This document shows, piece after piece, positions 39,845 to 49,423 of a DNA stretch of 52,755 nucleotides. The translations under genes and the position numbers were made by a program. The notes under the pieces were generated by a model. The model saw nothing but the letters and a program-made list of their open reading frames with translations, did not search any database and was not told the origin of the DNA. The stretch is from Flavobacterium sp. ASW18X. GTDB lineage: Bacteria > Bacteroidota > Bacteroidia > Flavobacteriales > Flavobacteriaceae. The first letter of the stretch is position 1, and each line of letters begins with the position of its first letter. The DNA lies in NCBI RefSeq assembly GCF_005144745.1, contig NZ_SWKK01000021.1:1-52755 (forward strand). Reading direction: 5' to 3'.

Positions 39845-40708
39845 ATGAGACAGTTAAAGATTACAAAACAGGTTACCAATAGGGAGACCGCGTCTTTAGA
39901 CAAGTATTTACAAGAGATAGGAAAAGTAGATTTAATTACTGCTGATGAAGAGGTAGAATTGGCACAGCGCATTAAAGCTGGTGACCAAGTAGCACTTGAG
40001 AAATTGACCAAAGCCAACCTAAGGTTCGTTGTATCTGTAGCTAAACAATACCAAAATCAAGGTTTAACATTACCAGATTTAATTAATGAAGGTAATTTAG
40101 GGCTTATTAAAGCTGCTCAACGTTTTGATGAAACTCGTGGATTCAAATTTATTTCTTATGCGGTGTGGTGGATTCGCCAATCCATTTTACAAGCTTTAGC
40201 AGAGCAGTCTCGTATTGTACGTTTACCATTAAATAAGATTGGTAGCATCAATAAAATCAATAAAACTTTTGCTTTCTTGGAGCAGGCTCACGAACGTGTA
40301 CCTTCTGCAGAAGAAATTGCAAAAGAATTAGATATGACTGTAGAAGATGTAAAACAATCCCTTAAAAACTCTGGAAGACACGTTTCTATGGACGCTCCAC
40401 TTATCGATGGAGAGGATTCTAATTTATACGATGTCTTAAAAAGTGGGGAATCCCCTAATCCAGATAAGGATTTATTACATGAGTCTCTTAGAACAGAGAT
40501 AGAGCGCGCTTTAGAAACATTAACTCCTAGAGAAGCAGACGTAATCCGTTTGTATTTTGGGTTAGCTGGCCAGCATAGTATGACGCTTGAAGAGATAGGA
40601 GAAACCTTTGATTTAACACGCGAACGTGTTAGACAAATTAAGGAAAAAGCAATACGAAGATTAAAGCATACTTCTAGAAGTAAAATATTAAAAACATATT
40701 TGGGCTAA
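39845..40708 (+). CDS. rpoD: Primary RNA polymerase sigma factor (sigma-70, Bacteroidota type)
   Basis: A 287-aa group 1 sigma factor. It lacks region 1.1 and the long non-conserved insert, as in all Bacteroidota. Region 1.2 begins [20 protein letters not shown]; region 2 includes [40 protein letters not shown] and [16 protein letters not shown]; region 4.2 ends [20 protein letters not shown]. This protein reads the TAnnTTTG-type boxes marked in this window. The gene has a terminator on each side. A -7-like TAATTTTA lies just 1 bp before the ATG, so its real promoter is unclear. Confidence 0.96.
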   Translation: MRQLKITKQVTNRETASLDKYLQEIGKVDLITADEEVELAQRIKAGDQVALEKLTKANLRFVVSVAKQYQNQGLTLPDLINEGNLGLIKAAQRFDETRGFKFISYAVWWIRQSILQALAEQSRIVRLPLNKIGSINKINKTFAFLEQAHERVPSAEEIAKELDMTVEDVKQSLKNSGRHVSMDAPLIDGEDSNLYDVLKSGESPNPDKDLLHESLRTEIERALETLTPREADVIRLYFGLAGQHSMTLEEIGETFDLTRERVRQIKEKAIRRLKHTSRSKILKTYLG

Positions 40709-40821
40709 ATCCCCAACGTAATTACGGTTTATGTGTAAGCATATTGCTTTTTATTGTTTAAAATCGTAATTTAGATGGCTACAACAGTTTATCATGACTG
40801 TTCGTTTTTTGATTGATGAAT

Positions 40822-40852
40822 AAACTCCGGCTGATTACCGGAGTTTTTTGTT
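40822..40852 (+). terminator. Rho-independent terminator after rpoD
   Basis: AAACTCCGG (40822-40830) pairs with CCGGAGTTT (40838-40846) around CTGATTA, followed by a T run. Confidence 0.85.
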
Positions 40853-40952
40853 TGTAAATCTCAAAGAATTAAGAATATTATTGAATTATTCTTAATTCTT
40901 AGCAAACTTTAGCAAAGGGTTCACAAAACCTAAAAACTGAACAGACCACATC

Positions 40953-43121
40953 ATGACCAGACTGTATTATGCACTAATCCTAGTGCTACTCTACTATTCT
41001 TGTAAAAAAGAATACAAAGAAACGCTAGTAGACTTTTCTAACTACCATTTAGCAGAACCATTATTAGAAGCTCCTGTTACTATAAGTTTTGATGACCAAG
41101 GCCAATTGTGGGGCTTTAGAGCTTACTGGATACATGCGTACCGTAGAAGGCATAAATGAAGAAGAACCGATTGGCCGAATTATCATTTTAGAAGATAAGG
41201 ACTAAGATGGGTTCATGGATCACAGCAAAGTCTTTTTGGATAGTCTAAAATTAGCAAGAGCAATAAGCAATGTTTATGACGGACTTTTATACGCAGAACC
41301 ACCCTATTTATATTTTACAGAAATCACTCCCGATAATACGCCTGGCAAAACTACAGTAGTAGATTCTGCATATGCTGTAGGTGGTAATGTAGAACACCAA
41401 CCTAATGGGTTGCTATACAATCTAGACAATTGGATATACAATGCTAAATCTAGTAAACGTTACCGCTTAAAAAATGGTGAGTGGCAGATAGAATCTACTA
41501 GTTTTAGAGGACAATGGGGAATTACGCATGACGACATGGGCCGCTTACTCTACAACGATAATTCGAATCAGCTACGGGGAGATTGGGTTTTGCCCAATAT
41601 GCTTAATGCCAATCCAAAATTTAAAAATAGACAAGCCATAGGTAAGGCTATTGTTCCCAATCAAAAGTTATATCCCTTGCAAGCCACATCTATAAACAGG
41701 AGGTACTTGCCTAATATGTTAGATGAAGAACAAAAAATAAAATACTTTACTAGCGCATGCGGTCCATTGTATTTTGAAGGTTCTAACCTACCAGAAGTAT
41801 TTCAAGGCGACGCTTTTGTTAGCGGGCCAGAAGCCAATTTAGTAAAACGAAATATTCTTAGGAATGATGCTTTGCGTTGGCAGGGAGAACAAGCATATAC
41901 AAACAAAGAGTTCCTAATAAGTAATGATGAAGGCTTTAGACCCGTAAATAATTTTAATGGTCCAGATGGATCGCTTTATGTTGTAGATATGCACAGAGGC
42001 ATTATACAGCATAAAACCTATTTGACAGGCTATCTTAGACAACAGTATTTAGACAAAGGCTTAGATTCCATTGTTGGTATGGGTAGAATTCTTCGCCTGG
42101 GCAAACAATTAAAACCGCTAAAAAATTGAATATTTCTAATTGGACGGATGAACGATTAATGGATTCTTTAGCATCTAAAAATATCTGGATACGCAAAAGA
42201 GCACAACAACATCTTGTTACAAAAGGAAAAGAAAACACCATTCAACTTTTAAGAAAAACTGCATCAATCAGTAACAATTACAAACAACTTATACACACTT
42301 TTTATACTTTGGATGGGTTAGATGCCTTCACTACTGAACTTTTGGACAATCCTAATATTCAAAAATTTCCAAAATTAGCAGCTGTCGCCCTAAAACTTGC
42401 AGTAGAAAATAAAATTTCTTTAACCGATAATCAATTCCAAAATTTGGCATCCGTGGATGACGCTATGGTTGATTATTACTTGGGCTATTATTTAGCAATA
42501 CATACAGAGGACCACATAGATTCTCGTTGGCTATCGCTCATTAAAAAATATCAAGATGCCTCTTGGTTTACAGAACCCCTAATTGCTCATAGTTTTAATA
42601 AAGAAGCAATATTCTTACAACCAGAATACGCATCTGTGTTACCAAATACGCAGTATACGTTAGATTCCTTAAAACAAATAATACTTAAAGACCCAGCAAC
42701 TTTTACAGAAAATAAAGACCATTTAACACGGGGCAGAATATTATTTAACAGGCATTGCGCTACATGTCATGGCCCTGATGGTAATGGAATAGAAAATTTA
42801 GCCCCTCCACTTTTACAATCTGAATATATCACGGGACCCAAGGAAACATTTTTAGCAGTGATGTTGTATGGATTAAATGGCCCAGTGATCGTAAATGGAA
42901 AAACGTATGATTATGGTATTAGTATGCCAGGAATAGGTGGTAGTACCGAAATAACCCACGAGAATATTAGAGATATTGGCAATTACATGAGAAACGCATT
43001 TACCAATACACCAAACCAAGATGTAGACTTAAAAACCATCTCTAAATTAAGAAACTTAAATAGGGCTTTAGACCAAACATTTACAGAAATAGAATTGCAT
43101 GAAACCTTTAAAACTAATTAA
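40953..43121 (+). pseudogene. PVC-type haem-binding (CxxCH) dehydrogenase-like lipoprotein, broken by three lesions
   Basis: The parts add up to one ~720-aa secreted protein: lipoprotein signal (lipobox YYSC), beta-propeller dehydrogenase-like domain, HEAT-like helices (RLMDSLASKNIWIRKRAQQH) and a cytochrome c domain with CATCH at 42756-42770 and a later GISMPGIGG that could give the methionine ligand. Three lesions divide it. First, an extra G in the GGGG run at 41110-41113: removing one base restores LWALELTGYMRTVEG. Second, an in-frame TAA at 41203-41205 where the family has DxDG (here D-stop-DG). Third, one A missing from the A6 run at 42120-42125, so the frame changes to reach NISNWTDERL. 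The next gene, a DUF1080 protein, overlaps its end by 23 bp. Such proteins act in periplasmic sugar oxidation; I infer that it is dead unless the lesions are errors. Confidence 0.78.
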
Positions 43122-43794
43122 GCTACTACTACTACTTTTGACCACTACTTTATTTGCACAACAAAAACCTAACTGGCAACCCTTATTGCAAGGTGAGTCT
43201 TTTAAAGGGTGGACTATTAAAAACGGTACTGCCACCTATACCTTAGAAAATGGTGTAGTAACAGGCACAACTAAATTAGGTACACCAAATACGTTTTTAT
43301 GCACTGATAAAATGTATGCAGATTTTATTCTGGAATTTGAAGTTTGGGTTGATCCTACTGTAAATTCTGGTGTACAATTTAGAAGTAATAGTTTTGTTGC
43401 TGTGCAAAATGGCAAAGTACATGGTTATCAAAGCGAAATTGACCCAAGCGAAAGGGCATGGAGTGGTGGCATATTTGAAGAGGGGTTAAGAGGATGGCTT
43501 TACAATTTAGAGAACAATCCTGTGGGTAGAAAAGCTTTTAAAAATAACCAATGGAATAACTACCGTGTACAAGCCAACGGCAACCACTTAAGCATTTGGG
43601 TTAATGGTATTAATACCGCTAACCTAAAAGACAACGCAACAGCAGAAGGTTTTATTGGGCTACAAGTACATAGTATTGGCAATGAAAGCCAAGAAAACAA
43701 ACAAATTAAATGGCGTAATATTAAAATTCTAACCAAAGACTTAAAAGAACATTTAAAAACTCCAACTGCACCATTAATAGATTTAACCCCATAA
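43099..43794 (+). CDS. Secreted DUF1080 (3-keto-disaccharide hydrolase-like) protein
   Basis: A 231-aa secreted protein with a signal peptide (KLIKLLLLLLTTTLFAQ). The DUF1080/LamG-like jelly-roll is clear: WQPLLQGESFKGWTIKNGTA, YADFILEFEVWVDPTVNSGV, QFRSNSF, GYQSEIDPSERAWSGGIFEE and WNNYRVQANGNHLSIWVNG. Members of this family have been reported to cleave 3-keto-glycosides. The partner that would make a 3-keto sugar is an oxidoreductase; the gene just upstream, overlapping by 23 bp, is a broken PVC-type haem protein. Whether this gene still has a substrate supply is open. Confidence 0.9.
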   Translation: MKPLKLIKLLLLLLTTTLFAQQKPNWQPLLQGESFKGWTIKNGTATYTLENGVVTGTTKLGTPNTFLCTDKMYADFILEFEVWVDPTVNSGVQFRSNSFVAVQNGKVHGYQSEIDPSERAWSGGIFEEGLRGWLYNLENNPVGRKAFKNNQWNNYRVQANGNHLSIWVNGINTANLKDNATAEGFIGLQVHSIGNESQENKQIKWRNIKILTKDLKEHLKTPTAPLIDLTP

Positions 43795-43795
43795 A

Positions 43796-43821
43796 AAAAG
43801 GAGCACATAATGCTCCTTTTA
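43796..43821. terminator. Bidirectional hairpin terminator
   Basis: AAAAGGAGCA (43796-43805) pairs with TGCTCCTTTT (43811-43820) around CATAA, between the convergent DUF1080 and lysine-rich genes. Confidence 0.85.
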
Positions 43822-43840
43822 CAACTTAGTTTGGCTAAGA

Positions 43841-44074
43841 TTAAGCTACTTTCTTAAGTGCTTTCTTGGCACTTACAGCTTTCTTAGAAGCTTTTTTAAA
43901 AGCTAACTTTCTTACTTTTGCTTCTTGTATTGCTTGTTTTACAGCTTTCTTTTTTGCTTTTTTCTTTTTAAGCTTCTTAAGGTTTTTTAGTGCTTTTGCT
44001 AAACCATTTTCCTTCTTAGAAACTTCTTTCTTAGCAACTTTAAATTGCTTTTTTAATTTCGACTTCTTTGACAT
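43841..44074 (-). CDS. Lysine/alanine-rich (histone H1-like) 77-aa protein
   Basis: A 77-aa protein with 32 lysines, one arginine and only four glutamates, so very basic. The sequence is built of KKA/KKL-type units (for example LKNLKKLKKKKAKKKAVKQA) likely to form one long helix. It has no signal peptide or membrane segment. It may bind DNA or RNA, as H1-like proteins do; this is inference from composition alone. It is a lone gene with a terminator, reading away from rpe. Its length and KKA pattern differ from the Hc1-type proteins I know. Confidence 0.72.
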   Translation of the reverse strand: MSKKSKLKKQFKVAKKEVSKKENGLAKALKNLKKLKKKKAKKKAVKQAIQEAKVRKLAFKKASKKAVSAKKALKKVA

Positions 44075-44240
44075 GTAGTGTGAATTTTAAGACTTCAAAG
44101 TTACTAAATTGTAAATTAATCTTTAATGTAAAGAAAAATAATCTTACACAAAAGCGTACACCCATCCATATTAAAAGCATTTGCGCTAATGCTAAACTTG
44201 ATCCTTTGCGTATTTTTACAGTTATAATCTAAATAACAAA

Positions 44241-44900
44241 ATGAGCTCAAAATTAATTGCACCATCCGTTTTAGCAGCAGACTTTGCTAACCTACAAAGA
44301 GACATAGAACTTATAAACGATAGTGAAGCCGATTGGTTTCACATAGATATTATGGATGGTGTTTTTGTACCTAACATCTCTTTTGGAATGCCTGTATTAA
44401 AAGCTATGGGTAAACACACTAAAAAACCGTTAGATGTACATTTGATGATTGTTGACCCAGACCGTTACATACAAACATTTGCAGATTTAGGCGCAGCAAC
44501 ACTCACCGTACATTATGAGGCTTGCATTCATTTGCATAGAACCTTACAAGCTATAAAGGCCGCTGGGATGAATGCTGGTGTTGCCTTAAACCCACATACT
44601 TCTGTAGAGTTACTAAAAGATGTAATACAGGATATAGATTTAGTTTGTGTAATGAGCGTTAACCCAGGATTTGGAGGACAATCTTTTATAGAAAACACCT
44701 ATGCTAAAGTAATGGCACTTAAAGCATTGATTAACGATAAAAAAAGTAGTTGTCTTATTGAAATTGATGGTGGGGTTAATGCGACTAATGCAAAAGCTTT
44801 GGTAGATGCTGGAGCAGATGTATTGGTTGCTGGCAGCTTTGTTTTTGGTAGCAACAATCCAACAGAAACAATAAAGGATTTAAAAACCAGAATAGCATAA
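44241..44900 (+). CDS. rpe: Ribulose-phosphate 3-epimerase
   Basis: A 219-aa TIM-barrel enzyme of the pentose phosphate pathway, interconverting ribulose-5-P and xylulose-5-P with a divalent metal. Motifs are APSVLAADFANLQRDIELIN, FHIDIMDGVFVPNISFG (metal and catalytic His and Asp), LDVHLMIVDPDRYI, VMSVNPGFGGQSFIENTYAK and IEIDGGVNATNAKALVDAGA with phosphate-binding VLVAGSFVFG. The last base of its TAA is the first base of the next ATG (TAATG), so it is translationally coupled to the YpdA-like gene. Confidence 0.96.
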   Translation: MSSKLIAPSVLAADFANLQRDIELINDSEADWFHIDIMDGVFVPNISFGMPVLKAMGKHTKKPLDVHLMIVDPDRYIQTFADLGAATLTVHYEACIHLHRTLQAIKAAGMNAGVALNPHTSVELLKDVIQDIDLVCVMSVNPGFGGQSFIENTYAKVMALKALINDKKSSCLIEIDGGVNATNAKALVDAGADVLVAGSFVFGSNNPTETIKDLKTRIA

Positions 44901-45871
44901 TGCAAAATTTTGATGTTGTTGTAATTGGTGGTGGCCCTATTGGTATTGCATGCGGATTAGAAGCGCAAAAAAAAGGGCTATCTTATGTTATCTTAGAAAA
45001 AGGCCCCATTGTTAATTCCTTGTTTAATTATCCGGTGAATATGCAGTTTTTCTCTTCTTCAGAAAAACTAGAGATAGATGGTATTCCTTTTATAAGTAAG
45101 GAAGCTAAACCCAAACGCGATGAGGCGCTGGAGTATTACCGTAGAATTGTAACTAGCAATAACCTCAACATTCATCTTTTTGAAAAAGTAGAAAGTGTTA
45201 CTCAAGAAAAGAAAGGTTTTAAAGTTACCTCTAGTAAAACCTCTTACACTACCGATAATCTTATTGTAGCTACTGGGTTTTATGATTTACCCAATACTAT
45301 CAACGTTCCTGGAGAAGATTTACCCAAGGTAAGCCATTATTATAATGACCCCCACTTTTATGCAAGTCAAAAATTAGCAGTAATAGGGGCCAGTAATTCT
45401 GCTATAGATGCCGCTTTAGAATGCTATAGAAAAGGCGCTGAAGTCACGTTAATAATTCGTGGACCAGAAGTTGGTCAACGCGTAAAATACTGGGTAAGAC
45501 CAGATATCATTAATCGTATTAAAGAAGGTAGTATTAACGCTCATTTTAATGCAGAAGTAAAAGAAATTAAAGAACGAGAGTTGACTATCAACACACCAGA
45601 AGGTGAACTCGCCTTAGAAAATGATTTTGTTTTAGCGTTAACGGGTTACAAACCCAATTTTGCATTTTTAACCCAACTTGGAGTTCAACTTTCTGATGAT
45701 GAAAAACGATTGCCACAGTACAATCCAGACACTATGGAAACTAATGTAAAAGGACTATACTTGGCTGGGGTAATTTGTGGTGGTATGGAAACGCACAAAT
45801 GGTTTATAGAGAACAGTCGTATACATGCTAAAATGATTATTGAGGACATCCTTACCCATTCTAATCCCTAA
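44900..45871 (+). CDS. ypdA: YpdA-family thiol/disulfide reductase (putative bacillithiol disulfide reductase)
   Basis: A 323-aa FAD/NADPH oxidoreductase. The FAD site is VVVIGGGPIGIACGLEAQKK (residues 5-24), the NADPH site is LAVIGASNSAIDAALECYRK (about 155-174), and a late FAD motif is NVKGLYLAGVICGG. It has no CxxC redox pair, as in YpdA. The YpdA hallmarks of NYPVNMQFFSSSEKLEIDG and THKWFIENSRIHAKMI support the assignment. By family it would recycle oxidised bacillithiol; whether this organism makes bacillithiol cannot be seen here. Coupled to rpe. Confidence 0.9.
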   Translation: MQNFDVVVIGGGPIGIACGLEAQKKGLSYVILEKGPIVNSLFNYPVNMQFFSSSEKLEIDGIPFISKEAKPKRDEALEYYRRIVTSNNLNIHLFEKVESVTQEKKGFKVTSSKTSYTTDNLIVATGFYDLPNTINVPGEDLPKVSHYYNDPHFYASQKLAVIGASNSAIDAALECYRKGAEVTLIIRGPEVGQRVKYWVRPDIINRIKEGSINAHFNAEVKEIKERELTINTPEGELALENDFVLALTGYKPNFAFLTQLGVQLSDDEKRLPQYNPDTMETNVKGLYLAGVICGGMETHKWFIENSRIHAKMIIEDILTHSNP

Positions 45872-46070
45872 GCACATAAAAATTTTAGTTAAGTAGATTC
45901 ACATTTTACCTTTTCTATCTTTATCTGGAGTTATAAAAGTTGTCAATCTTAAATCACATAAAAGTTCTACAACTTTAAATAGAATCAGGCTTTTTAATTA
46001 CCAAATAGAAGTAGTTTTACTTCTTGAAAACTAAAAGCTTGGCATTCGCATTCTAAAAACCACCTTATAA

Positions 46071-46529
46071 ATGACTATTTTAGAAAAACTAAAAGAACTA
46101 GGGTACCAATTACCCAATGCCTCTACACCTGGTGGTAGTTATACCTCTGTAAATGTTAGAGGAACAATAGCTTATGTTGCCATACAATTCCCCATATGGA
46201 ATAATAACTTTAAATTTCAAGGTAGATTAGGAAAAGAAATTTCTACTGAAGAAGGTTATAAAGCCATGGAATTATGTGCGCTAAATGTTTTAGCGCAGAT
46301 GGGTGAAAAAATTGGTTTTGATAATGTGGTTGGGCTTAACCATATTGATGCTTACTTTCAATCTAATGACTCTTGGGACGATTCTCCCTTAGTTGTCAAT
46401 GGTGCTTCGGACACTTTTATCAAAGTTTTAGGCGAAAAAGGGATGCATTCTAGGGCCATTTTTGGTGTACATAAATTACCAAGAAATTTTAGTGTAGGGC
46501 TTACTTCATCCTTTACCATAAAACCTTAA
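46071..46529 (+). CDS. RidA-like (YjgF/YER057c/UK114 superfamily) protein
   Basis: A 152-aa cytosolic protein of the RidA fold with the typical start LKELGYQLPNASTPGGSYTS, then NVRGTIAYVAIQFPIW and the helix MELCALNVLAQMGEKIGFDN, then LNHIDAYFQSNDSWDDSPLV and a late MHSRAIFGVHKLPRNFSV. The catalytic arginine of true RidA (SRxxVQV near the C-terminus) corresponds to SRAIFGV here. Imine deaminase activity is possible, but this longer subgroup is not biochemically proven to my knowledge. It stands alone between ypdA and the GH2 gene. Confidence 0.85.
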   Translation: MTILEKLKELGYQLPNASTPGGSYTSVNVRGTIAYVAIQFPIWNNNFKFQGRLGKEISTEEGYKAMELCALNVLAQMGEKIGFDNVVGLNHIDAYFQSNDSWDDSPLVVNGASDTFIKVLGEKGMHSRAIFGVHKLPRNFSVGLTSSFTIKP

Positions 46530-46777
46530 TTTCATTTTGCTTAGCATATTTTACTCACCACTAGCCTATTATAGTATACAAACGTATTGCTAGCTTTTGT
46601 TTTTTTAAGTTTTTAACGGTTAATCATCATGTTATATAGTATAAGTCCATTAATATAGTATGGCTTTTGGATTGCTTTTGTCCAAATCCCTATTATAAAT
46701 GATTTTATACTACACATGTATAGGTTTTGTCTAGTACCTTGTTTTTGTTTTTTTAGACAACCACATCAATTTAGCAA

Positions 46778-46796
46778 ACTACCACCGGTTGGTAGT
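46778..46796. promoter_or_regulatory. Palindromic operator candidate before the GH2 gene
   Basis: ACTACCA (46778-46784), CCGGT, then TGGTAGT (46790-46796) form an almost perfect inverted repeat centred on CCGG, 27 bp before the GH2 ATG. The CG-centred dyad resembles LacI-family operators. No regulator gene of that family lies in this window. Confidence 0.5.
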
Positions 46797-46823
46797 ACCA
46801 CAAACTAAACCAAGAATAAAAAC

Positions 46824-49361
46824 ATGACTAAAACGTTTATAGCGCTGATGCTCCTAGCATTAGTGCAAATTGGTTGCAAAACCTCCTCGGAAGACACTTT
46901 TAAAGATTTTGGCAGTATCGATTTTAATAAATCTTGGGAGTTTAAATTGCAAGAGAATGATACCATCACCCCTACTTTTTTCACCAATCAAGATTGGCGT
47001 TCTTTGAATTTACCACATGATTGGAGCGTGGAATTTCCGTTTGATAGTATTCAAGGAGAAGGCGCTACAGGTTATTTATTAGGTGGTATTGGTTGGTATA
47101 AAAAATCTTTTGACCGCAAAACTAATCCAGAAACGAATACCTATATACTTTTTGATGGAGTTTACAATAATAGCGAAGTATGGTTAAATGAAATGTCTTT
47201 AGGCAAGCATCCTTATGGATATTCTCCTTTCTTTTATAATATTACAGACCACTTAAAAAATGGTGCTAACACCGTAAAGGTAAAAGTGGACCACTCCCGT
47301 TACGCCGATAGTAGATGGTACACAGGTTCTGGAATCTATAGAAACGTAAAACTAATCACTAAAAACAAGCTTCATATTCCTATCTGGGGTACGTTCATAA
47401 CCACACCAAAAATTACGGAAGATAACGCATTGATACAAAACCAAATTACCCTAAAAAATGATTTTAAAGATGCGCAGCAATTTGATGTTATTTTTACAGT
47501 TTTAGATGAAAACGGCGATATCGTTACTAGTACTAGACAGAAGGAAAGTTTAGAGGGGTTAACCGAGAAAAGCATCACCCTAAAAAACAGCATAACTTCA
47601 CCACATTTGTGGGATATTGATAATCCTTATCGTTATACCGCCATAACACAAATTGTAAAAGAAGAACAGCTTGTAGATGAAGATAAAACTCCTTTTGGTG
47701 TGCGCACTATAAAGTTTGATGTTGACCATGGTTTCTTTTTAAATGGAAAAAACCACAAAATAAAAGGCGTTTGCTTGCATCATGATGGTGGTTTAGTAGG
47801 CGCTGCGGTTCCTAAGGCAGTATGGAGAAGGCGTTTACAGCATCTAAAAGACGCCGGAACTAATGCGATTAGAGCAGCACATAATCCACCTTCTGAAGAG
47901 TTTTTAGATTTATGTGATGAAATGGGTTTCTTAATACAAAATGAATTCTTTGACGAGTGGGATAATCCCAAAGATAAGCGCTTAAATATGCATGAGCGTA
48001 GTGAAGATTATATCACTAGAGGTTATACAGAACATTTTCAAGATTGGGCAGAAATAGACCTAAAAACAACCATGTTAAGAGACCGCAATCACCCATCTAT
48101 AATACAATGGAGCATAGGTAATGAAATAGAGTGGACCTACCCAAGATACGCGCATGCAACTGGCTTTTTTAATATGGATTGGTCTGGTAATTATTTTTGG
48201 TCAGAACCGCCCATACATCCTAGTGAAATTAAAGAACGATATGATGAAAGTGAAAAGGGAAAATATGTTTTAGCAGAGACCGCCGCCAAACTATCTAGAT
48301 GGACAAAGGAAATGGACACCACCCGTTACGTAACTGCTAATTGTATTTTACCTTCTGCAAGCCATTTAACTGGGTATGCAGATGCACTAGATGTAATTGG
48401 ATACAGCTATAGACGGGTATTGTATGATTATGGCCACACTAACTATCCTGATATACCTATTATGGGCACAGAAAATCTAGTACAATGGCACGAGTGGAAA
48501 GCCATACAAGAAAGGTCTTTTATATCTGGCACTTTTCTATGGACGGGTATTGATTATATGGGTGAATCGAATAAAAAGTGGCCTCAAAAAGCAACGCAAA
48601 GTGGCATGTTAGATGTTGCTGGGTTTAAAAAGCCGTCTTATCACATGATGAAGACCTTATGGAATGAGAAACCCCATATTTTCATTGGGACTCAAACCTC
48701 TGAAAAATCTCAATATAAAGTAAACCCTGATGGTAGTATTGTAGAGAAAAAACCTGGTCAATGGCAAAAAGCACTTTGGCAATGGCATGATGTTAACACG
48801 CACTGGAACTACCCTGTAAATACCACCACCATAGTAGAATTATACAGCAATTGCCAAAAGATTGAATTGTTTTTAAACGATACATCCTTAGGCAAAAAGC
48901 AATTATCGGACTTTGAAGACCGGATTTTTAAGTGGGAAGTTCCTTTTAGTGCAGGAACGCTAAAAGCAATTGGCTATTCCCAAGAAGGTCGCAAACTTAC
49001 AGAGCAAACGCTACATACCGTAGGCAAAATGGAAGCCATAGATTTGAGTATAGATACCCAAACATTAGTAGCAGATGGGTATGATGTGGCGCATATCGTA
49101 GCACAATTAGTAGATGGCAATAACAATCCAATTCGGCATACGGATGGGGTTATAACTTTTACACTACCAGAAGAATTAAAATTACTGGGCGTAGATAACG
49201 GAAGTGCAACGAGCACACAGCCCTACCAATCTAATTCAGTAACTACTAATTTAGGTAGATGCCTGTTATTGGTTCAAAGCACCGAAACCAAAGGTGATTT
49301 TACAATAGAAGCAACAACTTCTAATGGCTTAAAGGCATCCATCCCAATTAATGTAAACTAA
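46824..49361 (+). CDS. Glycoside hydrolase family 2 (beta-galactosidase-like) lipoprotein, DUF4982
   Basis: An 845-aa enzyme with a lipoprotein signal (MTKTFIALMLLALVQIGCKT, lipobox QIGC). The GH2 layout is clear: N-terminal sugar-binding jelly-roll (LPHDWSVEFPFDSIQG, GGIGWYKKSF, DGVYNNSEVWLN), Ig-like linker, TIM barrel with GVCLHHDGGLVGAA, QNEFFDEWDN, the acid/base Glu in WSIGNEIEW (about 433) and the nucleophile Glu in PIMGTENLV (about 549), then a DUF4982-like part and a C-terminal Ig-type domain. Expected to release beta-linked sugars at the cell surface. Its 294-bp upstream gap holds the dyad at 46778-46796. It has no susCD neighbours. Confidence 0.93.
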   Translation: MTKTFIALMLLALVQIGCKTSSEDTFKDFGSIDFNKSWEFKLQENDTITPTFFTNQDWRSLNLPHDWSVEFPFDSIQGEGATGYLLGGIGWYKKSFDRKTNPETNTYILFDGVYNNSEVWLNEMSLGKHPYGYSPFFYNITDHLKNGANTVKVKVDHSRYADSRWYTGSGIYRNVKLITKNKLHIPIWGTFITTPKITEDNALIQNQITLKNDFKDAQQFDVIFTVLDENGDIVTSTRQKESLEGLTEKSITLKNSITSPHLWDIDNPYRYTAITQIVKEEQLVDEDKTPFGVRTIKFDVDHGFFLNGKNHKIKGVCLHHDGGLVGAAVPKAVWRRRLQHLKDAGTNAIRAAHNPPSEEFLDLCDEMGFLIQNEFFDEWDNPKDKRLNMHERSEDYITRGYTEHFQDWAEIDLKTTMLRDRNHPSIIQWSIGNEIEWTYPRYAHATGFFNMDWSGNYFWSEPPIHPSEIKERYDESEKGKYVLAETAAKLSRWTKEMDTTRYVTANCILPSASHLTGYADALDVIGYSYRRVLYDYGHTNYPDIPIMGTENLVQWHEWKAIQERSFISGTFLWTGIDYMGESNKKWPQKATQSGMLDVAGFKKPSYHMMKTLWNEKPHIFIGTQTSEKSQYKVNPDGSIVEKKPGQWQKALWQWHDVNTHWNYPVNTTTIVELYSNCQKIELFLNDTSLGKKQLSDFEDRIFKWEVPFSAGTLKAIGYSQEGRKLTEQTLHTVGKMEAIDLSIDTQTLVADGYDVAHIVAQLVDGNNNPIRHTDGVITFTLPEELKLLGVDNGSATSTQPYQSNSVTTNLGRCLLLVQSTETKGDFTIEATTSNGLKASIPINVN

Positions 49362-49367
49362 GGAAAA

Positions 49368-49401
49368 TGTAAAAATCCTAGATTGTTCTAGGATTTTTAC
49401 T
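49368..49401. terminator. Bidirectional hairpin terminator
   Basis: GTAAAAATCCTAGA (49369-49382) pairs with TCTAGGATTTTTAC (49387-49400) around TTGT, between the convergent GH2 and VTT genes. Confidence 0.85.
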
Positions 49402-49423
49402 GTTTGAATAGATTATAGTAGTG

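Noticed and set aside
41203-41205. Stop codon readthrough or recoding in the PVC-type gene
   Set aside because: The codon is TAA, not TGA, so selenocysteine is excluded, and two frameshifts in the same gene make decay more likely.
43866-44078. 70-aa Phe/Ala-rich ORF on the + strand
   Set aside because: It is the reverse complement of the lysine codons (AAA/AAG) of the - strand Lys-rich gene, which yields Phe/Leu runs by chance.
46530-46823. Small RNA or riboswitch in the 294-bp gap before the GH2 gene
   Set aside because: Only the 19-bp dyad stands out; no larger conserved fold is apparent to the eye.
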